DNA of 46,211 nucleotides from a bacterium (GTDB lineage Bacteria > Patescibacteriota > Minisyncoccia > Minisyncoccales > DAOWIS01), in NCBI GenBank assembly GCA_030640805.1, contig DAOWIS010000007.1:1-46211 (forward strand). The letters are read 5' to 3'. The position numbers and the translations under genes are program-made. Shown here one piece after another: positions 22,544 to 30,981 of this stretch (position 1 is its first letter; each line of letters begins with the position of its first letter). The notes beneath the pieces were generated by a model that saw only the letters and a list, made by a program, of their open reading frames with translations, did not search any database and was not told the DNA's origin.

Positions 22544-24415
22544 ATGACAGATTTATCTTCTCAACAAATTCGAGGGCAATTTTTAGATTTTTTTGAAAAG
22601 AAGGGGCATAAAATTGTACCTTCTTTTTCTCTTATTCCTCTTGACCCCTCGGTTCTTTTAACTTCGGCTGGAATGCAACAGTTTGTTTTGTATTTAGAAG
22701 GGAAAAAAGATCCTCTCAAAGATTTTGGAACTTGGTATTTGACTTCTTGCCAGAAGTGTTTTAGAACTGCTGATATTAATGAAGTGGGCGACGATATTCA
22801 CCATACTTTTTTTGAGATGCTTGGCAATTGGTCAATAGGTGAAGATTCCAATAAAGGTTATTTTAAAGAGGAAGCAATTGATTTGGCTTTAGAATTTTTG
22901 GTTGATACTTTAGAACTGGACAAAGACAAATTTTGGATAACTGTATTCAAAGGAGGAAATAATATTCCCAAAGATGAGGAATCAATAAAAATTTGGCAGG
23001 AGAAAGGAATTCCCAAAGAAAGAATAAAAGAATTTGGAATGGAAGATAATTTTTGGGGTCCGATTGGCGAAGTGGGAGTTTGTGGACCCTGTTCAGAAAT
23101 TCATTATGATAGAGGAAAAGAATTTGGCTGCCAGAAGCCGGATTGCAGACCAAATTGTAAAAAATGTAATAGATTTATAGAAATCTGGAATTTGGTTTTT
23201 ATGGAATACAATAAAAATGCCAAATGCCAAATGCCAAATGCCAAATGTTATAATTATACTCTTTTGCCGCAGAGGAATGTGGATACGGGGATGGGGATAG
23301 AGAGATTAACTGCAGTTCTCCAGAATAAACCCTCCGGCTATGAGACCGATCTTTTTTGGCCAATAATTAAGAATATCCAAAAGATTTCTTCGAAAAAATA
23401 CAAGGAAGAAAAAAGAATTTTTAGGATTTTGGCTGACCATCTACGAGGATCAGTTTTTTTAATTGGCGATGGAATTTTACCTTCTAATTTAGATAGGGGA
23501 TATATTTTAAGGAGAATTCTTAGAAGAACTATCCGTTATGCCAAAGTTTTAAATTTACCAGAAAATTGGTATGTTAGTTCTATAAAGAAACTTTCAGAGA
23601 TTTATGGCTCTACTTATTTTGAATTAAGAACAAAAGAAACAGAAATTATTACCGTTTTTCAAAATGAAGAAGAGAAATTTGGAAGGGCCTTAGATAAAGG
23701 ACTGTCGCAATTTGATAAGTTGCTTAAGCGGAAAAGGAAAAGCGGAAAACGAAAGATTATAAGCGGATTAGAAGGATTTAGTCTCTATTCAAGTTTTTCA
23801 GTTCCGATTGATTTAATTCAGGAATTAGCCAAGGAAAGAGGTTTCGAAATTGATATAAAAGGATTTGAAAAAGCCCTTAAGGAACATCAAAAGATTTCTC
23901 GGGCTGGAGCCGAGAAAAAATTTGGGGGATTGGGATTAGAAAAGGTAAAAGATAAAAGGCAAAAGGTAAAAGTTATTAAATTGCACACTGCTACTCATTT
24001 GCTTCAACAAGCCCTAAGAGATGTTTTAGGAGACCAAGTAAAACAGATGGGAAGCGATATTAATGAAGAGAGATTAAGATTTGATTTTTCTTATGATAAA
24101 AAATTAACCCCCGAGCAAATTAAAAAAGTGGAAGAAATTGTTAATCAAAAAATTAAAGAAAATCTACCAGTTAAAAAAAATGAAATGGATTATCAACAAG
24201 CCCTAAAATCCGGCGCCCTGGCTTTTTTCAAAGAAAGATACCCAGAAAAAGTAACTGTTTATTTTATTGGCGATTCTTTAGAGAAATCTTATTCCAAAGA
24301 AATCTGTGCTGGTCATCATATTAATCGGACCGGAGAGCTCGGCCAATTCAAAATCGTCAAAGAAGAATCCTCTGGCGCAGGCGTAAGAAGAATAAAAGCC
24401 ACATTAGAATCTTAA
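22544..24415 (+). CDS. alaS: Alanyl-tRNA synthetase, short form without C-Ala domain
   Basis: It charges tRNA-Ala. The catalytic core is clear: QIRGQFLDFFEKKGHKIVPS, TSAGMQQFV, ADINEVGDDIHHTFFEMLGN, and RNVDTGMGIERL. The editing domain that removes mischarged Ser has HTATHLLQQAL and CAGHHINRTGELG, supplying the His/His and Cys/His zinc ligands. The protein ends at GAGVRRIKATLES, at 623 residues, so the C-terminal C-Ala (DHHA1) domain of full-length enzymes (about 875 aa) is missing. Four ATGCCAA heptamers inserted in frame code for AKCQMPNAKC. The ATG at 22544 was preferred over TTG 22532. Confidence 0.93.
   Translation: MTDLSSQQIRGQFLDFFEKKGHKIVPSFSLIPLDPSVLLTSAGMQQFVLYLEGKKDPLKDFGTWYLTSCQKCFRTADINEVGDDIHHTFFEMLGNWSIGEDSNKGYFKEEAIDLALEFLVDTLELDKDKFWITVFKGGNNIPKDEESIKIWQEKGIPKERIKEFGMEDNFWGPIGEVGVCGPCSEIHYDRGKEFGCQKPDCRPNCKKCNRFIEIWNLVFMEYNKNAKCQMPNAKCYNYTLLPQRNVDTGMGIERLTAVLQNKPSGYETDLFWPIIKNIQKISSKKYKEEKRIFRILADHLRGSVFLIGDGILPSNLDRGYILRRILRRTIRYAKVLNLPENWYVSSIKKLSEIYGSTYFELRTKETEIITVFQNEEEKFGRALDKGLSQFDKLLKRKRKSGKRKIISGLEGFSLYSSFSVPIDLIQELAKERGFEIDIKGFEKALKEHQKISRAGAEKKFGGLGLEKVKDKRQKVKVIKLHTATHLLQQALRDVLGDQVKQMGSDINEERLRFDFSYDKKLTPEQIKKVEEIVNQKIKENLPVKKNEMDYQQALKSGALAFFKERYPEKVTVYFIGDSLEKSYSKEICAGHHINRTGELGQFKIVKEESSGAGVRRIKATLES
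23217..23244. repeat. ATGCCAA heptamer repeated four times inside alaS
   Basis: Four exact tandem units within the reading frame, in the region between the catalytic core and the RNVDTGMG motif. Confidence 0.85.
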
Positions 24416-24444
24416 TTATCTTTTAATCTTAAAATTTATTGTGC

Positions 24445-24450
24445 TATAAT
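24445..24450 (+). promoter_or_regulatory. Extended -10 box (TGCTATAAT), leaderless gene
   Basis: TATAAT ends 6 bases before ATG 24457. A TTG start at 24439 would lie on the promoter itself. Confidence 0.65.
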
Positions 24451-24456
24451 AAACCA

Positions 24457-25662
24457 ATGTCTTCTTTTTCTAAAAAAGATGAAATGAACTTAGCAATAGA
24501 TATTGGGACAAGAACAGTTAAAGCAGTTTTATTTAAAAAAGAAAATAAAGGAATAAAAATTTTAAATTATGGAAAAGTAGATTATCCTTTTGAGAAAAAC
24601 TCAAAAAAAAATGATTTAAAACAAACAATAAAAGAAACAATTTCAGAGGTTCGAGGGTTTAAACGGGGGAGAAAAATAATAGTTGGATTAGGGGAGATAT
24701 CTGGTCCTAATAAAATGATAATGACTAAGGGAATAACCAAGAAATATATTTTTCAAAGAAAATCTCCTCTTAAAAAAATCAGCCAGAAAGAATTCAAAAA
24801 GATTATTACTGTTGCCCAAGAGAGATCGAAAAGGAGTGTAGCTAAAAACTTTTCTTTAAAAAAAGCAAAAAATCTAAAAATACTTAAAGCCAGTATCGAA
24901 GAAATTAAAATTAATGGACATCAAGTATCGAATCCTCTTGGTTTTTCCGGAAAAGAACTAAAATTTAGTATTTTTAACAGTTATATTTTAAAAGAAGATT
25001 TAGAGTTTCTGAAAAGAATTTTCAAAAGTTTAAATTTGAATTTAGTGAATGTTTTATACGAACCCTATACTCTTTTCTCTTTATTAGAATCCTTTCATTC
25101 CTTTCAAAATCACAATGCCGCATTTTTAGATATAGGCGGGGATTTCACCCAAGTTTCTTTTATAAAAAAAGGAATGCTTATGGAAACCAAACCTTTTAGT
25201 ATTGGTGGTCAAGAATTTAGCGCTCATTTAGCGAAATGGGCTAAAATAAAAGAAGAAAAAGCAGAAAAGATTAAGATTGCTTATAGCAGAGGTTTAATTC
25301 AGTCTTCATTAGCATTTAAGATTCATAATCTCTTGGAGAAAGATTTCAAAAATTGGTTGGAGAAGGTAGAGATAATTCTTAATAGATTTTTTCCCAGTGA
25401 TTCTTTTCCTTCCTTTGTTTATATTTTAGGAGGTGGGAGTCAGCTTTTAGAGGTAAAATCTCTTTTATACGAGAGTAAAGAAATGGATAAGATTTGGAAG
25501 AAAAAAAATTTTCTTCCTCCAAAGATTGAATTTTTAAAACCAAAACATTTTATAAATATTGAAGATAACTCTAAGCTTCAAGATACCCAAGGGATAATTC
25601 CTTTAAGTCTTTGTAAAGAGTTTTCTCTAAATTTTCAAGCAGGAAATGCGCAGAAAATTTAG
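24457..25662 (+). CDS. FtsA/PilM-like actin-fold ATPase
   Basis: The 401-residue protein has the phosphate-1 loop LAIDIGTRTVKAVLF (residues 12-26), an SHS2-like insert (KILKASIEEIKINGHQV), the phosphate-2 loop FLDIGGDFTQVSFI and the adenosine motif VYILGGGSQL. This order is that of FtsA and PilM. No FtsZ gene follows, and there is no clear C-terminal amphipathic membrane helix of FtsA. The next gene encodes a single-pass membrane protein with a cytoplasmic N-terminal domain, reminiscent of the PilM-PilN arrangement. It may therefore be the cytoplasmic platform of an envelope machine; FtsA proper is the alternative. Confidence 0.7.
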   Translation: MSSFSKKDEMNLAIDIGTRTVKAVLFKKENKGIKILNYGKVDYPFEKNSKKNDLKQTIKETISEVRGFKRGRKIIVGLGEISGPNKMIMTKGITKKYIFQRKSPLKKISQKEFKKIITVAQERSKRSVAKNFSLKKAKNLKILKASIEEIKINGHQVSNPLGFSGKELKFSIFNSYILKEDLEFLKRIFKSLNLNLVNVLYEPYTLFSLLESFHSFQNHNAAFLDIGGDFTQVSFIKKGMLMETKPFSIGGQEFSAHLAKWAKIKEEKAEKIKIAYSRGLIQSSLAFKIHNLLEKDFKNWLEKVEIILNRFFPSDSFPSFVYILGGGSQLLEVKSLLYESKEMDKIWKKKNFLPPKIEFLKPKHFINIEDNSKLQDTQGIIPLSLCKEFSLNFQAGNAQKI

Positions 25663-25675
25663 TTAGAAAACCTTT

Positions 25676-25757
25676 ACCGAGCACATAAAGTATTATGTGC
25701 TCGGTGCGCAATTATTCTAACAGCTCAGCTGCACCCTTCGGGCTTGCTTCGCTGAGA
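25676..25757. repeat. Two palindromes in the spacer before the baseplate-J-like gene
   Basis: ACCGAGCACATAA (25676-25688) pairs perfectly with TTATGTGCTCGGT (25693-25705). A second hairpin pairs CTCAGC with GCTGAG and, outside it, CAATT with AATTG, ending near the start codon at 25766. Confidence 0.7.
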
Positions 25758-25765
25758 AAATTGGC

Positions 25766-27364
25766 ATGAAAAAAATAATTCAGATTCAGCCCAATGAGGA
25801 ATTAATTTCCATTATAGATAAGATAATAAAATCTCAGGCTCAAGAAATATTTTTGGTGGTTCCATCGGAAAATAAAATTTTAATTAGTTCTGGCAATTTA
25901 AAACTTTTAAAAAGAGAATCGGAAGCGATTCGAAAAAAAATTATTATTGTTAGTTCTGACCCTAAATATAAAAAATTAGCCAAAAAATTAAAAATAGAAG
26001 CAAAAACCAAAGTCCCTATTTTAAAAGAAGAAGAATTAATTCAAGAAGTAGAGACATTACCACGTCAAATTAAAAAAGTATTAGATATTATTCCCCGAAC
26101 TAAAAAAGAAAGAGCAATCCTTAAAGAACCCAAATTAAGTATTTTTTCCAAAAAGAAGAAAAAAGTAGAAGTTTCCTTATCTAAATCCAAAGATAAAAGT
26201 TGGCTTTCGATTTCTTCTTCAAATTGGCTTTATATACTTTTAGGAGTATTTATAATAATAGTAGGAATATTAAGTTTTTTATTTCTTCCAAAAGTAGAAA
26301 TTAAAATTATTCCTAAAATAGAAAAATTAGAATTTTCTTTAGATCTAAAAGTCAAAGAGGAAGCTTCTCAAGTTGATTTTACAAATAGCGAAGTTCCCGG
26401 TCAGTATTTTTTGGTAGAAAGAGAGAAATCTAAAGAATTTCTTACTACTGGAGAAGAAGAAAGAGAATCTAAGGCAAAAGGGTTAGTTTCTCTTTATAAT
26501 GCTTACAGTTCTCAATCTCAAACACTAGTAGCCAATACTCGTTTTATTTCTAGCTCGGGAAAATTATTTAGAATTCCTAAAAGCGTGGTAATTCCAGGAG
26601 CAACAGTCAAAGAAAGTAAGATTATTCCCAACAGCACTGAAGTAGAAGTGGTAGCTGACCAGCCGGGGGAGGAATATAATATTGGCCCAACTACTTTTTC
26701 TATCCCTGGGTTTAAGGGCACTCCAAAATATACTGGTTTTTATGCTAAATCTTTTCAAGCAATGGAAGGAGGATATTTGGGCGAAGTTAAGATAGTTATA
26801 GAAGAAGATCTCGAGGCAGCTAAAGATTCCTTGAGTTCAGAATTATTTCAAGATTTAGAGACCGAATTAAAAAGTAAAATTCCTTCCGATTTGAAATTAA
26901 TAGAAGGTGTCCTCTCGGGGAAAGTTTCCCAAGTTTTTTTTAATAAGAAAGAAGGAGATGTAGGAGAGAGTTTTACTCTAAAAATAAAAGGACTTATTCG
27001 GGTTTTAGTTTTTAAAGAAGAGGATGTTAAAAAAATAGTTGAAAGCTCCGTTAATTTAAAAATAACAGATAACAAAATTTCTCTTCCTTCCACTTTACAC
27101 CTTAATTATTCTTTAGATAAAATTGATTTTGATGAAAAAACAATGGATTTGAGATTAATTGTAGAAGAAAAAATTGCTTGGCAGATTAATTCCGAAGAAA
27201 TTAAAAAAAATATTATTACTAAAAACGAAGAGGGAATTCGGATTTATTTTTCTAGCTATCCTGGGATAGAAAAAGCTGAAGTTAAACTTTGGCCATTTTG
27301 GGTGAAAAAAGCCCCGAATAATAAAAATAAAATAAAAGTAAAAGTTGTCTATCCTGGGGGTTGA
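25766..27364 (+). CDS. Baseplate J/gp47-like single-pass membrane protein
   Basis: The 532-residue protein has a cytoplasmic N-terminal Rossmann-like part ([33 protein letters not shown]), a basic linker, one membrane helix at about residues 153-174 ([20 protein letters not shown]), and a large extracytoplasmic part. There, [20 protein letters not shown] and IPGFKG have the look of the baseplate-J domain of contractile phage tails. No sheath, tube or other tail gene is present, so this is not a prophage. Proteins of this type recur in CPR bacteria from memory. The neighbour is an FtsA/PilM-like ATPase 103 bases upstream. The function is unknown; an envelope machine is inferred. The ending GGG-GGT-TGA abuts the infA region. 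Confidence 0.65.
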   Translation: MKKIIQIQPNEELISIIDKIIKSQAQEIFLVVPSENKILISSGNLKLLKRESEAIRKKIIIVSSDPKYKKLAKKLKIEAKTKVPILKEEELIQEVETLPRQIKKVLDIIPRTKKERAILKEPKLSIFSKKKKKVEVSLSKSKDKSWLSISSSNWLYILLGVFIIIVGILSFLFLPKVEIKIIPKIEKLEFSLDLKVKEEASQVDFTNSEVPGQYFLVEREKSKEFLTTGEEERESKAKGLVSLYNAYSSQSQTLVANTRFISSSGKLFRIPKSVVIPGATVKESKIIPNSTEVEVVADQPGEEYNIGPTTFSIPGFKGTPKYTGFYAKSFQAMEGGYLGEVKIVIEEDLEAAKDSLSSELFQDLETELKSKIPSDLKLIEGVLSGKVSQVFFNKKEGDVGESFTLKIKGLIRVLVFKEEDVKKIVESSVNLKITDNKISLPSTLHLNYSLDKIDFDEKTMDLRLIVEEKIAWQINSEEIKKNIITKNEEGIRIYFSSYPGIEKAEVKLWPFWVKKAPNNKNKIKVKVVYPGG

Positions 27365-27399
27365 CTCCCAAAAATTATTTTGTTAGATTAATAGCGTCA

Positions 27400-27618
27400 A
27401 TGAAGAAAAATAACATTGAAAGAAAAGAGGGGATAGTAATTGAAACCTTACCTAATACTAATTTTAAAGTTCGATTAGAAAACGGAAGGGAGATATTGGC
27501 TCATCTTTCAGGTAAAATGCGTCTTCATTTTATAAGGATTTTAGTGGGAGATAAAGTAATAATAGAGTTGGGACAGGATAGTCCAGAAAGAGGAAGAATA
27601 GTTTATCGGAATAAATAA
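27400..27618 (+). CDS. infA: Translation initiation factor IF-1
   Basis: IF-1 binds the A site of the 30S subunit during initiation. [40 protein letters not shown] and GRIVYR are diagnostic of the S1-like OB fold. Starting at ATG 27400 gives exactly 72 residues, the family length; an open frame from TTG 27361 would overlap the preceding stop and add 13 unrelated residues. It leads the ribosomal cluster, with rpmJ 2 bases after its stop. Confidence 0.93.
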   Translation: MKKNNIERKEGIVIETLPNTNFKVRLENGREILAHLSGKMRLHFIRILVGDKVIIELGQDSPERGRIVYRNK

Positions 27619-27620
27619 GC

Positions 27621-27734
27621 ATGAAGGTACGTTCATCGGTAAAAAAAATTTGTAAAAAATGTAAGATAGTTCGGCGGAAAGGCCGTATTTTTGTCATTTG
27701 TTCGAATCCAAAACATAAACAGAGACAGGGCTAA
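27621..27734 (+). CDS. rpmJ: Ribosomal protein bL36
   Basis: The 37-residue sequence [20 protein letters not shown] ... [17 protein letters not shown] has the C-x2-C...C...H zinc-ribbon pattern of bL36 and the standard length. It lies between infA and rpsM, its usual position. Confidence 0.93.
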   Translation: MKVRSSVKKICKKCKIVRRKGRIFVICSNPKHKQRQG

Positions 27735-27895
27735 GCGATTGCCTTCGGCAATCTAAATTAAAAATTCAAAGTGAAAAGTTAAAAATTACAATTTACAATT
27801 CAAAATTAATTAAATTTAAATATTTTTAAATTTCGTTTCGTCATTTTGCACTTTACATTTTGCATTTTGCATTTGACTGAGCGAAGCGAGGGAAC
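27735..27895. repeat. Word-repeat hairpin spacer before rpsM
   Basis: GATTGCC-TTC-GGCAATC (27737-27753) is followed by 7-base words (AAAAGTT, AAATTAC, CAATTTA) on one side and complementary words (TTTTGCA, TTTACAT) on the other, so the whole spacer can fold as one long imperfect hairpin. It ends with TTTGACTGAGCGAAGCGAGGG just before the GTG start, so the repeat supplies the GAGGG ribosome site. Confidence 0.65.
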
Positions 27896-28285
27896 GTGCC
27901 ACGAATTGCCGGGGTAAATATCCCAGAAAATAAACAAATAGAGATTGCTTTAACCTATGTTTATGGAATAGGACGGTTTTTAAGTAATAAAATTTTGTCT
28001 CAAGCTAAAATTGAACCCGGTAGGCCTGCTTCTAAATTAACTTCAGAGGATTTAAGTAAACTTCGAGAAATTATTGAAAGAAATTATAGAATTGAAGGTG
28101 AACTCCGAAGGGAAAAAATGATGAATATTAAACGGTTAAAGGAAATAGGGTGTTATCGAGGAGGTCGTCACATAAGGGGTTTGCCGGTAAGGGGACAGCG
28201 AACGCAAACTAACACCAGAACTATTAGAGGTAATGTCAGACGAACAGTAGGTAGCGGAAGAAGAAAAGCCGCCGAAAAAACCTAA
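27896..28285 (+). CDS. rpsM: Ribosomal protein uS13
   Basis: The start is GTG at 27896 (PRIAGVNIPENKQIEIALTY). The GIG loop (VYGIGRFLSNKIL), RLKEIGCYRGGRHIRGLPVRG and TRTIRGNVRRT are typical of S13, which contacts the P-site tRNA and the head of the 30S subunit. The 129 residues end in a short basic tail. Confidence 0.95.
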   Translation: MPRIAGVNIPENKQIEIALTYVYGIGRFLSNKILSQAKIEPGRPASKLTSEDLSKLREIIERNYRIEGELRREKMMNIKRLKEIGCYRGGRHIRGLPVRGQRTQTNTRTIRGNVRRTVGSGRRKAAEKT

Positions 28286-28422
28286 GCGCTTCGCCAAATG
28301 CCAAATGACAAATGGCAAATTCAAAATTACAATTCAAAATTTGAAATTTTTAATTTTACATTGTAATTTTGCATTTTTCACTTTGAATTTTTAATTTGAC
28401 CGAGACCGAAGGTCGAGGAAAC
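28286..28422. repeat. Word-repeat hairpin spacer before rpsK
   Basis: CAAATGC, CAAATGA, CAAATGG and CAAATTC follow each other at 28294-28321 with a strict 7-base period. Complementary words (GCATTTTTC, CACTTTG) fill the right side. It ends TTTGACCGAGACCGAAGGTCGAGG (GACC-GAA-GGTC hairpin) with GAGG at ribosome-site distance from ATG 28423. Confidence 0.65.
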
Positions 28423-28878
28423 ATGGGGAAAAAGAGAATCATTAAAAAAACCGAAGAAGAGATTTTAAAAGAGAAAGAAAAATTAGAATCTGCTTTTAAG
28501 AAAGGAGGAGAGTTAAAAAAAATCTCTAGATCTATCTATAAAGGGAGAATTTATATTAAAGCAAGCTATAATAATATTATCATAACTCTTACTGATCAAA
28601 AGGGTGATGTTTTGTCTTGGAGTAGCGCAGGAAGTATTGGTTTTAAAGGGACCAAAAAATCTACTCCTTTTGCTGCTGGTCGGGTGGCAGCAATCTTAGC
28701 CGAGAAAGCAAAAAAGATAGGCGTTCGAGAAGTCCAGATTTTTATAAAGGGGATAGGAAGCGGGAGAGATTCGGCTGTTCGATCTTTAGCTAATTCAGGA
28801 ATTAATATAATTTCTATTAAAGACATAACCCCTATTCCACATGGGGGGTGTAGACCTCCAAAAGTCCGACGAGTGTAA
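28423..28878 (+). CDS. rpsK: Ribosomal protein uS11
   Basis: YIKASYNNIIITLTDQKGDV, SWSSAGSIGFKGTKKSTPFAA and the C-terminal DITPIPHGGCRPPKVRRV mark S11 of the 30S platform. The ATG at 28423 follows a GAGG; the open frame from TTG 28396 lies in the repeat. The protein has 151 residues, with a charged N-terminal extension (TEEEILKEKEKLESAFKKG) of about 25 residues compared with E. coli. Confidence 0.93.
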   Translation: MGKKRIIKKTEEEILKEKEKLESAFKKGGELKKISRSIYKGRIYIKASYNNIIITLTDQKGDVLSWSSAGSIGFKGTKKSTPFAAGRVAAILAEKAKKIGVREVQIFIKGIGSGRDSAVRSLANSGINIISIKDITPIPHGGCRPPKVRRV

Positions 28879-28881
28879 TAA

Positions 28882-28951
28882 GAACCTCTCGCTTCGCTCA
28901 AGAACCTCCTTAATTTGCGAAGCAAATTACAGTGAGCAGAGCGAACGGTTC
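28882..28951. repeat. Nested palindromic element after rpsK
   Basis: GAACC pairs with GGTTC, TCGCT..GCTCA with TGAGC..AGCGA, and AATTTGC-GAA-GCAAATT closes the inside. Similar words occur at 568-606. Confidence 0.65.
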
Positions 28952-28986
28952 CGATTCGCTAAGGAATAATTATTTAATCTTGAATT

Positions 28987-29622
28987 ATGAAAGAAGATAA
29001 ATGTAAAATTTGCAGAAGGGTTGGTCAAAAACTTTTTTTAAAAGGAGAAAAATGTTTTTCTCCTAAGTGTATTATGATAAGGAAAAATTATCCCCCTGGT
29101 GCTAAAGGTAAACGTCGAAAAAGAGAAATTTCTGAATATGGGAAGGGGCTTAAAGAGAAACAAAAACTTAAAAAGTCATTCGGAATCTCAGAGAAACAAC
29201 TTAGACGTTATGTAAGAGAAATGCTATTAGAAAAAAAGAGAAAAAAAATTGATTCTATTAATCTTTTAATTCAGAAATTAGAAACTAGATTAGACAATAC
29301 CGTTTTCCGATTAGGCTTTGCTTTTTCTCGAAGCATAGCTAGGCAATTAGTATCTCACGGTCATTTTATGGTAAATAACCGAAAAGTAAATATTCCTTCT
29401 TTCCAAGTTAAAAAGGGTGATATTATTTCTATAAAAGAAAGTAGCAAAAAGAAAGGTTTTTTTTCTGACTTAGATTTATTCTTAAAAAAACATCAACCAC
29501 CTAGTTGGTTATCTTTGGATAAGGCAAAACAAGAAGGAAAAGTAGTAGGATTACTCGATACTGAAGAGGTAACCTCCCAAGGAATAAATATCCCTTTAAT
29601 TTTAGAATCTTATAATAGGTAA
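28987..29622 (+). CDS. rpsD: Ribosomal protein uS4
   Basis: S4 nucleates 30S assembly. The N-terminal zinc knuckle is intact (Cys6, Cys9, Cys23, Cys28), followed by the YPPGAKGKRR segment, the FGISEKQLRRYV helix and the S4 RNA-binding domain (LETRLDNTVFRLGF, ARQLVSHGHFMVNNRKV, SFQVKKGDIISI). The 211-residue length is normal. There is no Shine-Dalgarno sequence. In the usual alpha operon it lies between rpsK and rpoA, as here. Confidence 0.95.
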   Translation: MKEDKCKICRRVGQKLFLKGEKCFSPKCIMIRKNYPPGAKGKRRKREISEYGKGLKEKQKLKKSFGISEKQLRRYVREMLLEKKRKKIDSINLLIQKLETRLDNTVFRLGFAFSRSIARQLVSHGHFMVNNRKVNIPSFQVKKGDIISIKESSKKKGFFSDLDLFLKKHQPPSWLSLDKAKQEGKVVGLLDTEEVTSQGINIPLILESYNR

Positions 29623-29719
29623 ACTAAAAAAATTTTCAATTTTCAATTCCCAATTTTAAAATTAAATCATTAAAAATTCATTAGAAATTAGAAATTGGAA
29701 ATTAGAAATTTAAGCAAGT
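29623..29719. repeat. Word-repeat hairpin spacer before rpoA
   Basis: TTTTCAA-type words on the left and ATTAGAA/ATTGGAA words on the right (7-base period) form complementary arms around an AT-rich loop. Confidence 0.6.
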
Positions 29720-30520
29720 ATGATTTCTCTTCCCACTAAACCAAAATTAGTTCAGAAAGGAAATAATCGAGCAAAATTTAAAATAGAAGGTCTCTATCCG
29801 GGTTATGGGATTACTGTTGGAAACTCTCTTCGTCGGGTTCTTTTGTCTTCTTTACCCGGGGCAGCAATTACCAAAGTGAAAATAAAAGGAGTGGCTCATG
29901 AATTTTCTACTATTCCCGGAGTTTTAGAAGATGTACTTCAAATTCTTTTAAATTTAAAGCAGGCGAGGCTTAGAATGGAAGGGGGCCAGCCCTTACCAAT
30001 TACTCTTAAAATAAAAGGATTAGAAAAAGGTAAAAAGGAAAGAAATATTAAGGGCTCGGATATAAAATGTCCCTCTCAATTAGAAGTAGTTAATAAAGAT
30101 CTTCACTTAGCCACTATCACTTCTTCAAAAGGAGAATTAAATATGGAAATGGAGGTAGAGAAAGGATTGGGATACTTATCAGTTGGACAGAGAAAAAAAG
30201 AAAAAGTAGAAATAGGAACCATTATTTTAGATGCTTTTTTTACTCCTGTTCGGCGAGTAAATTTTGAAGTTGAAAATATGATAGTAGGAAAAAGAACCGA
30301 TTATAATCGTCTTTTTTTAGACATTAAAACTGATGGAACTATAAAACCAGAAGATGCTTTATACCAAGCCCTAAAGATTTTAGTGGATCATTTTAAAATT
30401 TGGTTAGAGGAATTAGAGAAATCTCCCAAAAAATCCGTTAAGAAAACTACCAAAAAAACTACCAAGAAAGCCATAAAGAAAACCGTTAAGGAATCTTTAA
30501 CTAAGAAAAAGAAGAAATAA
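29720..30520 (+). CDS. rpoA: RNA polymerase alpha subunit without C-terminal domain
   Basis: Alpha dimerises and nucleates polymerase assembly. The N-terminal domain is complete (FKIEGLYPGYGITVGNSLRR, LPGAAITKVKIKGVAHEFST, IGTIILDAFFTPVRRVNFEV, GTIKPEDALYQALKIL). After about residue 232 the usual linker and helix-hairpin-helix alpha-CTD are absent; instead there is a Lys/Thr tail (KKTTKKTTKKAIKK...LTKKKKK). The 266 residues compare with about 315-330 in most bacteria. Loss of the CTD would remove UP-element and many activator contacts, and the basic tail may bind DNA unspecifically. The TAATG overlap couples it to rplQ. Confidence 0.93.
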   Translation: MISLPTKPKLVQKGNNRAKFKIEGLYPGYGITVGNSLRRVLLSSLPGAAITKVKIKGVAHEFSTIPGVLEDVLQILLNLKQARLRMEGGQPLPITLKIKGLEKGKKERNIKGSDIKCPSQLEVVNKDLHLATITSSKGELNMEMEVEKGLGYLSVGQRKKEKVEIGTIILDAFFTPVRRVNFEVENMIVGKRTDYNRLFLDIKTDGTIKPEDALYQALKILVDHFKIWLEELEKSPKKSVKKTTKKTTKKAIKKTVKESLTKKKKK

Positions 30521-30870
30521 TGAAGCATTTAAAAAAAGGAAGAAAATTACATAGAAAGAAAGATCAAAGAAGGGCTCTTTTGAAAAATTTAGCCCGAACT
30601 TTATTTTTACAAGAAAAAGTTACTATTACTAAAGCCAAAGCTAAAGAACTATCCTCTTTTTCTGAAAAATGCATAACCCGAGCAAAAAAAGGAGATCTTT
30701 CTTCAAGAAGAATTCTGCTGAAATATTATTCCCCGGATTTAGTTAAAAAATTAATTGAAGAAATTACTCCTCGTTATAAAGAAAGAGCAGGAGGATATAC
30801 AAGGATTATAAGATTAGGACCAAGATCGGGAGATGGAGCAGAAATGGCAGTAATTGAATTAGTGAAATAA
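30520..30870 (+). CDS. rplQ: Ribosomal protein bL17
   Basis: HLKKGRKLHRKKDQRRALLK, LARTLFLQEKVTITKAKAKE and the ending RIIRLGPRSGDGAEMAVIEL are diagnostic of L17. The 116-residue length is typical. It overlaps rpoA by one base, as in the standard alpha operon. Confidence 0.95.
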   Translation: MKHLKKGRKLHRKKDQRRALLKNLARTLFLQEKVTITKAKAKELSSFSEKCITRAKKGDLSSRRILLKYYSPDLVKKLIEEITPRYKERAGGYTRIIRLGPRSGDGAEMAVIELVK

Positions 30871-30981
30871 TAAAATTTTCAATTCTCAATTTTCAATCAA
30901 TTTTTAATTTTTAAATTTTAAAATTAAGTCATTGAAAATTCATTAGAAATTAGAAATTAGAAATTAGAAATTATTAGTTCT
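30871..30981. repeat. Word-repeat hairpin spacer before rplM
   Basis: Left words AATTTTC/AATTCTC and right ATTAGAA repeated four times exactly (30942-30969). The layout matches the spacer before rpoA, with a shared TTAAAATTAA...TCATT...AAAATTCATTAG core. Confidence 0.65.

Noticed and set aside
25766-27364. Prophage or contractile tail cluster
   Set aside because: Only a baseplate-J-like domain is present; there is no sheath, tube, portal, integrase or lysis gene nearby.
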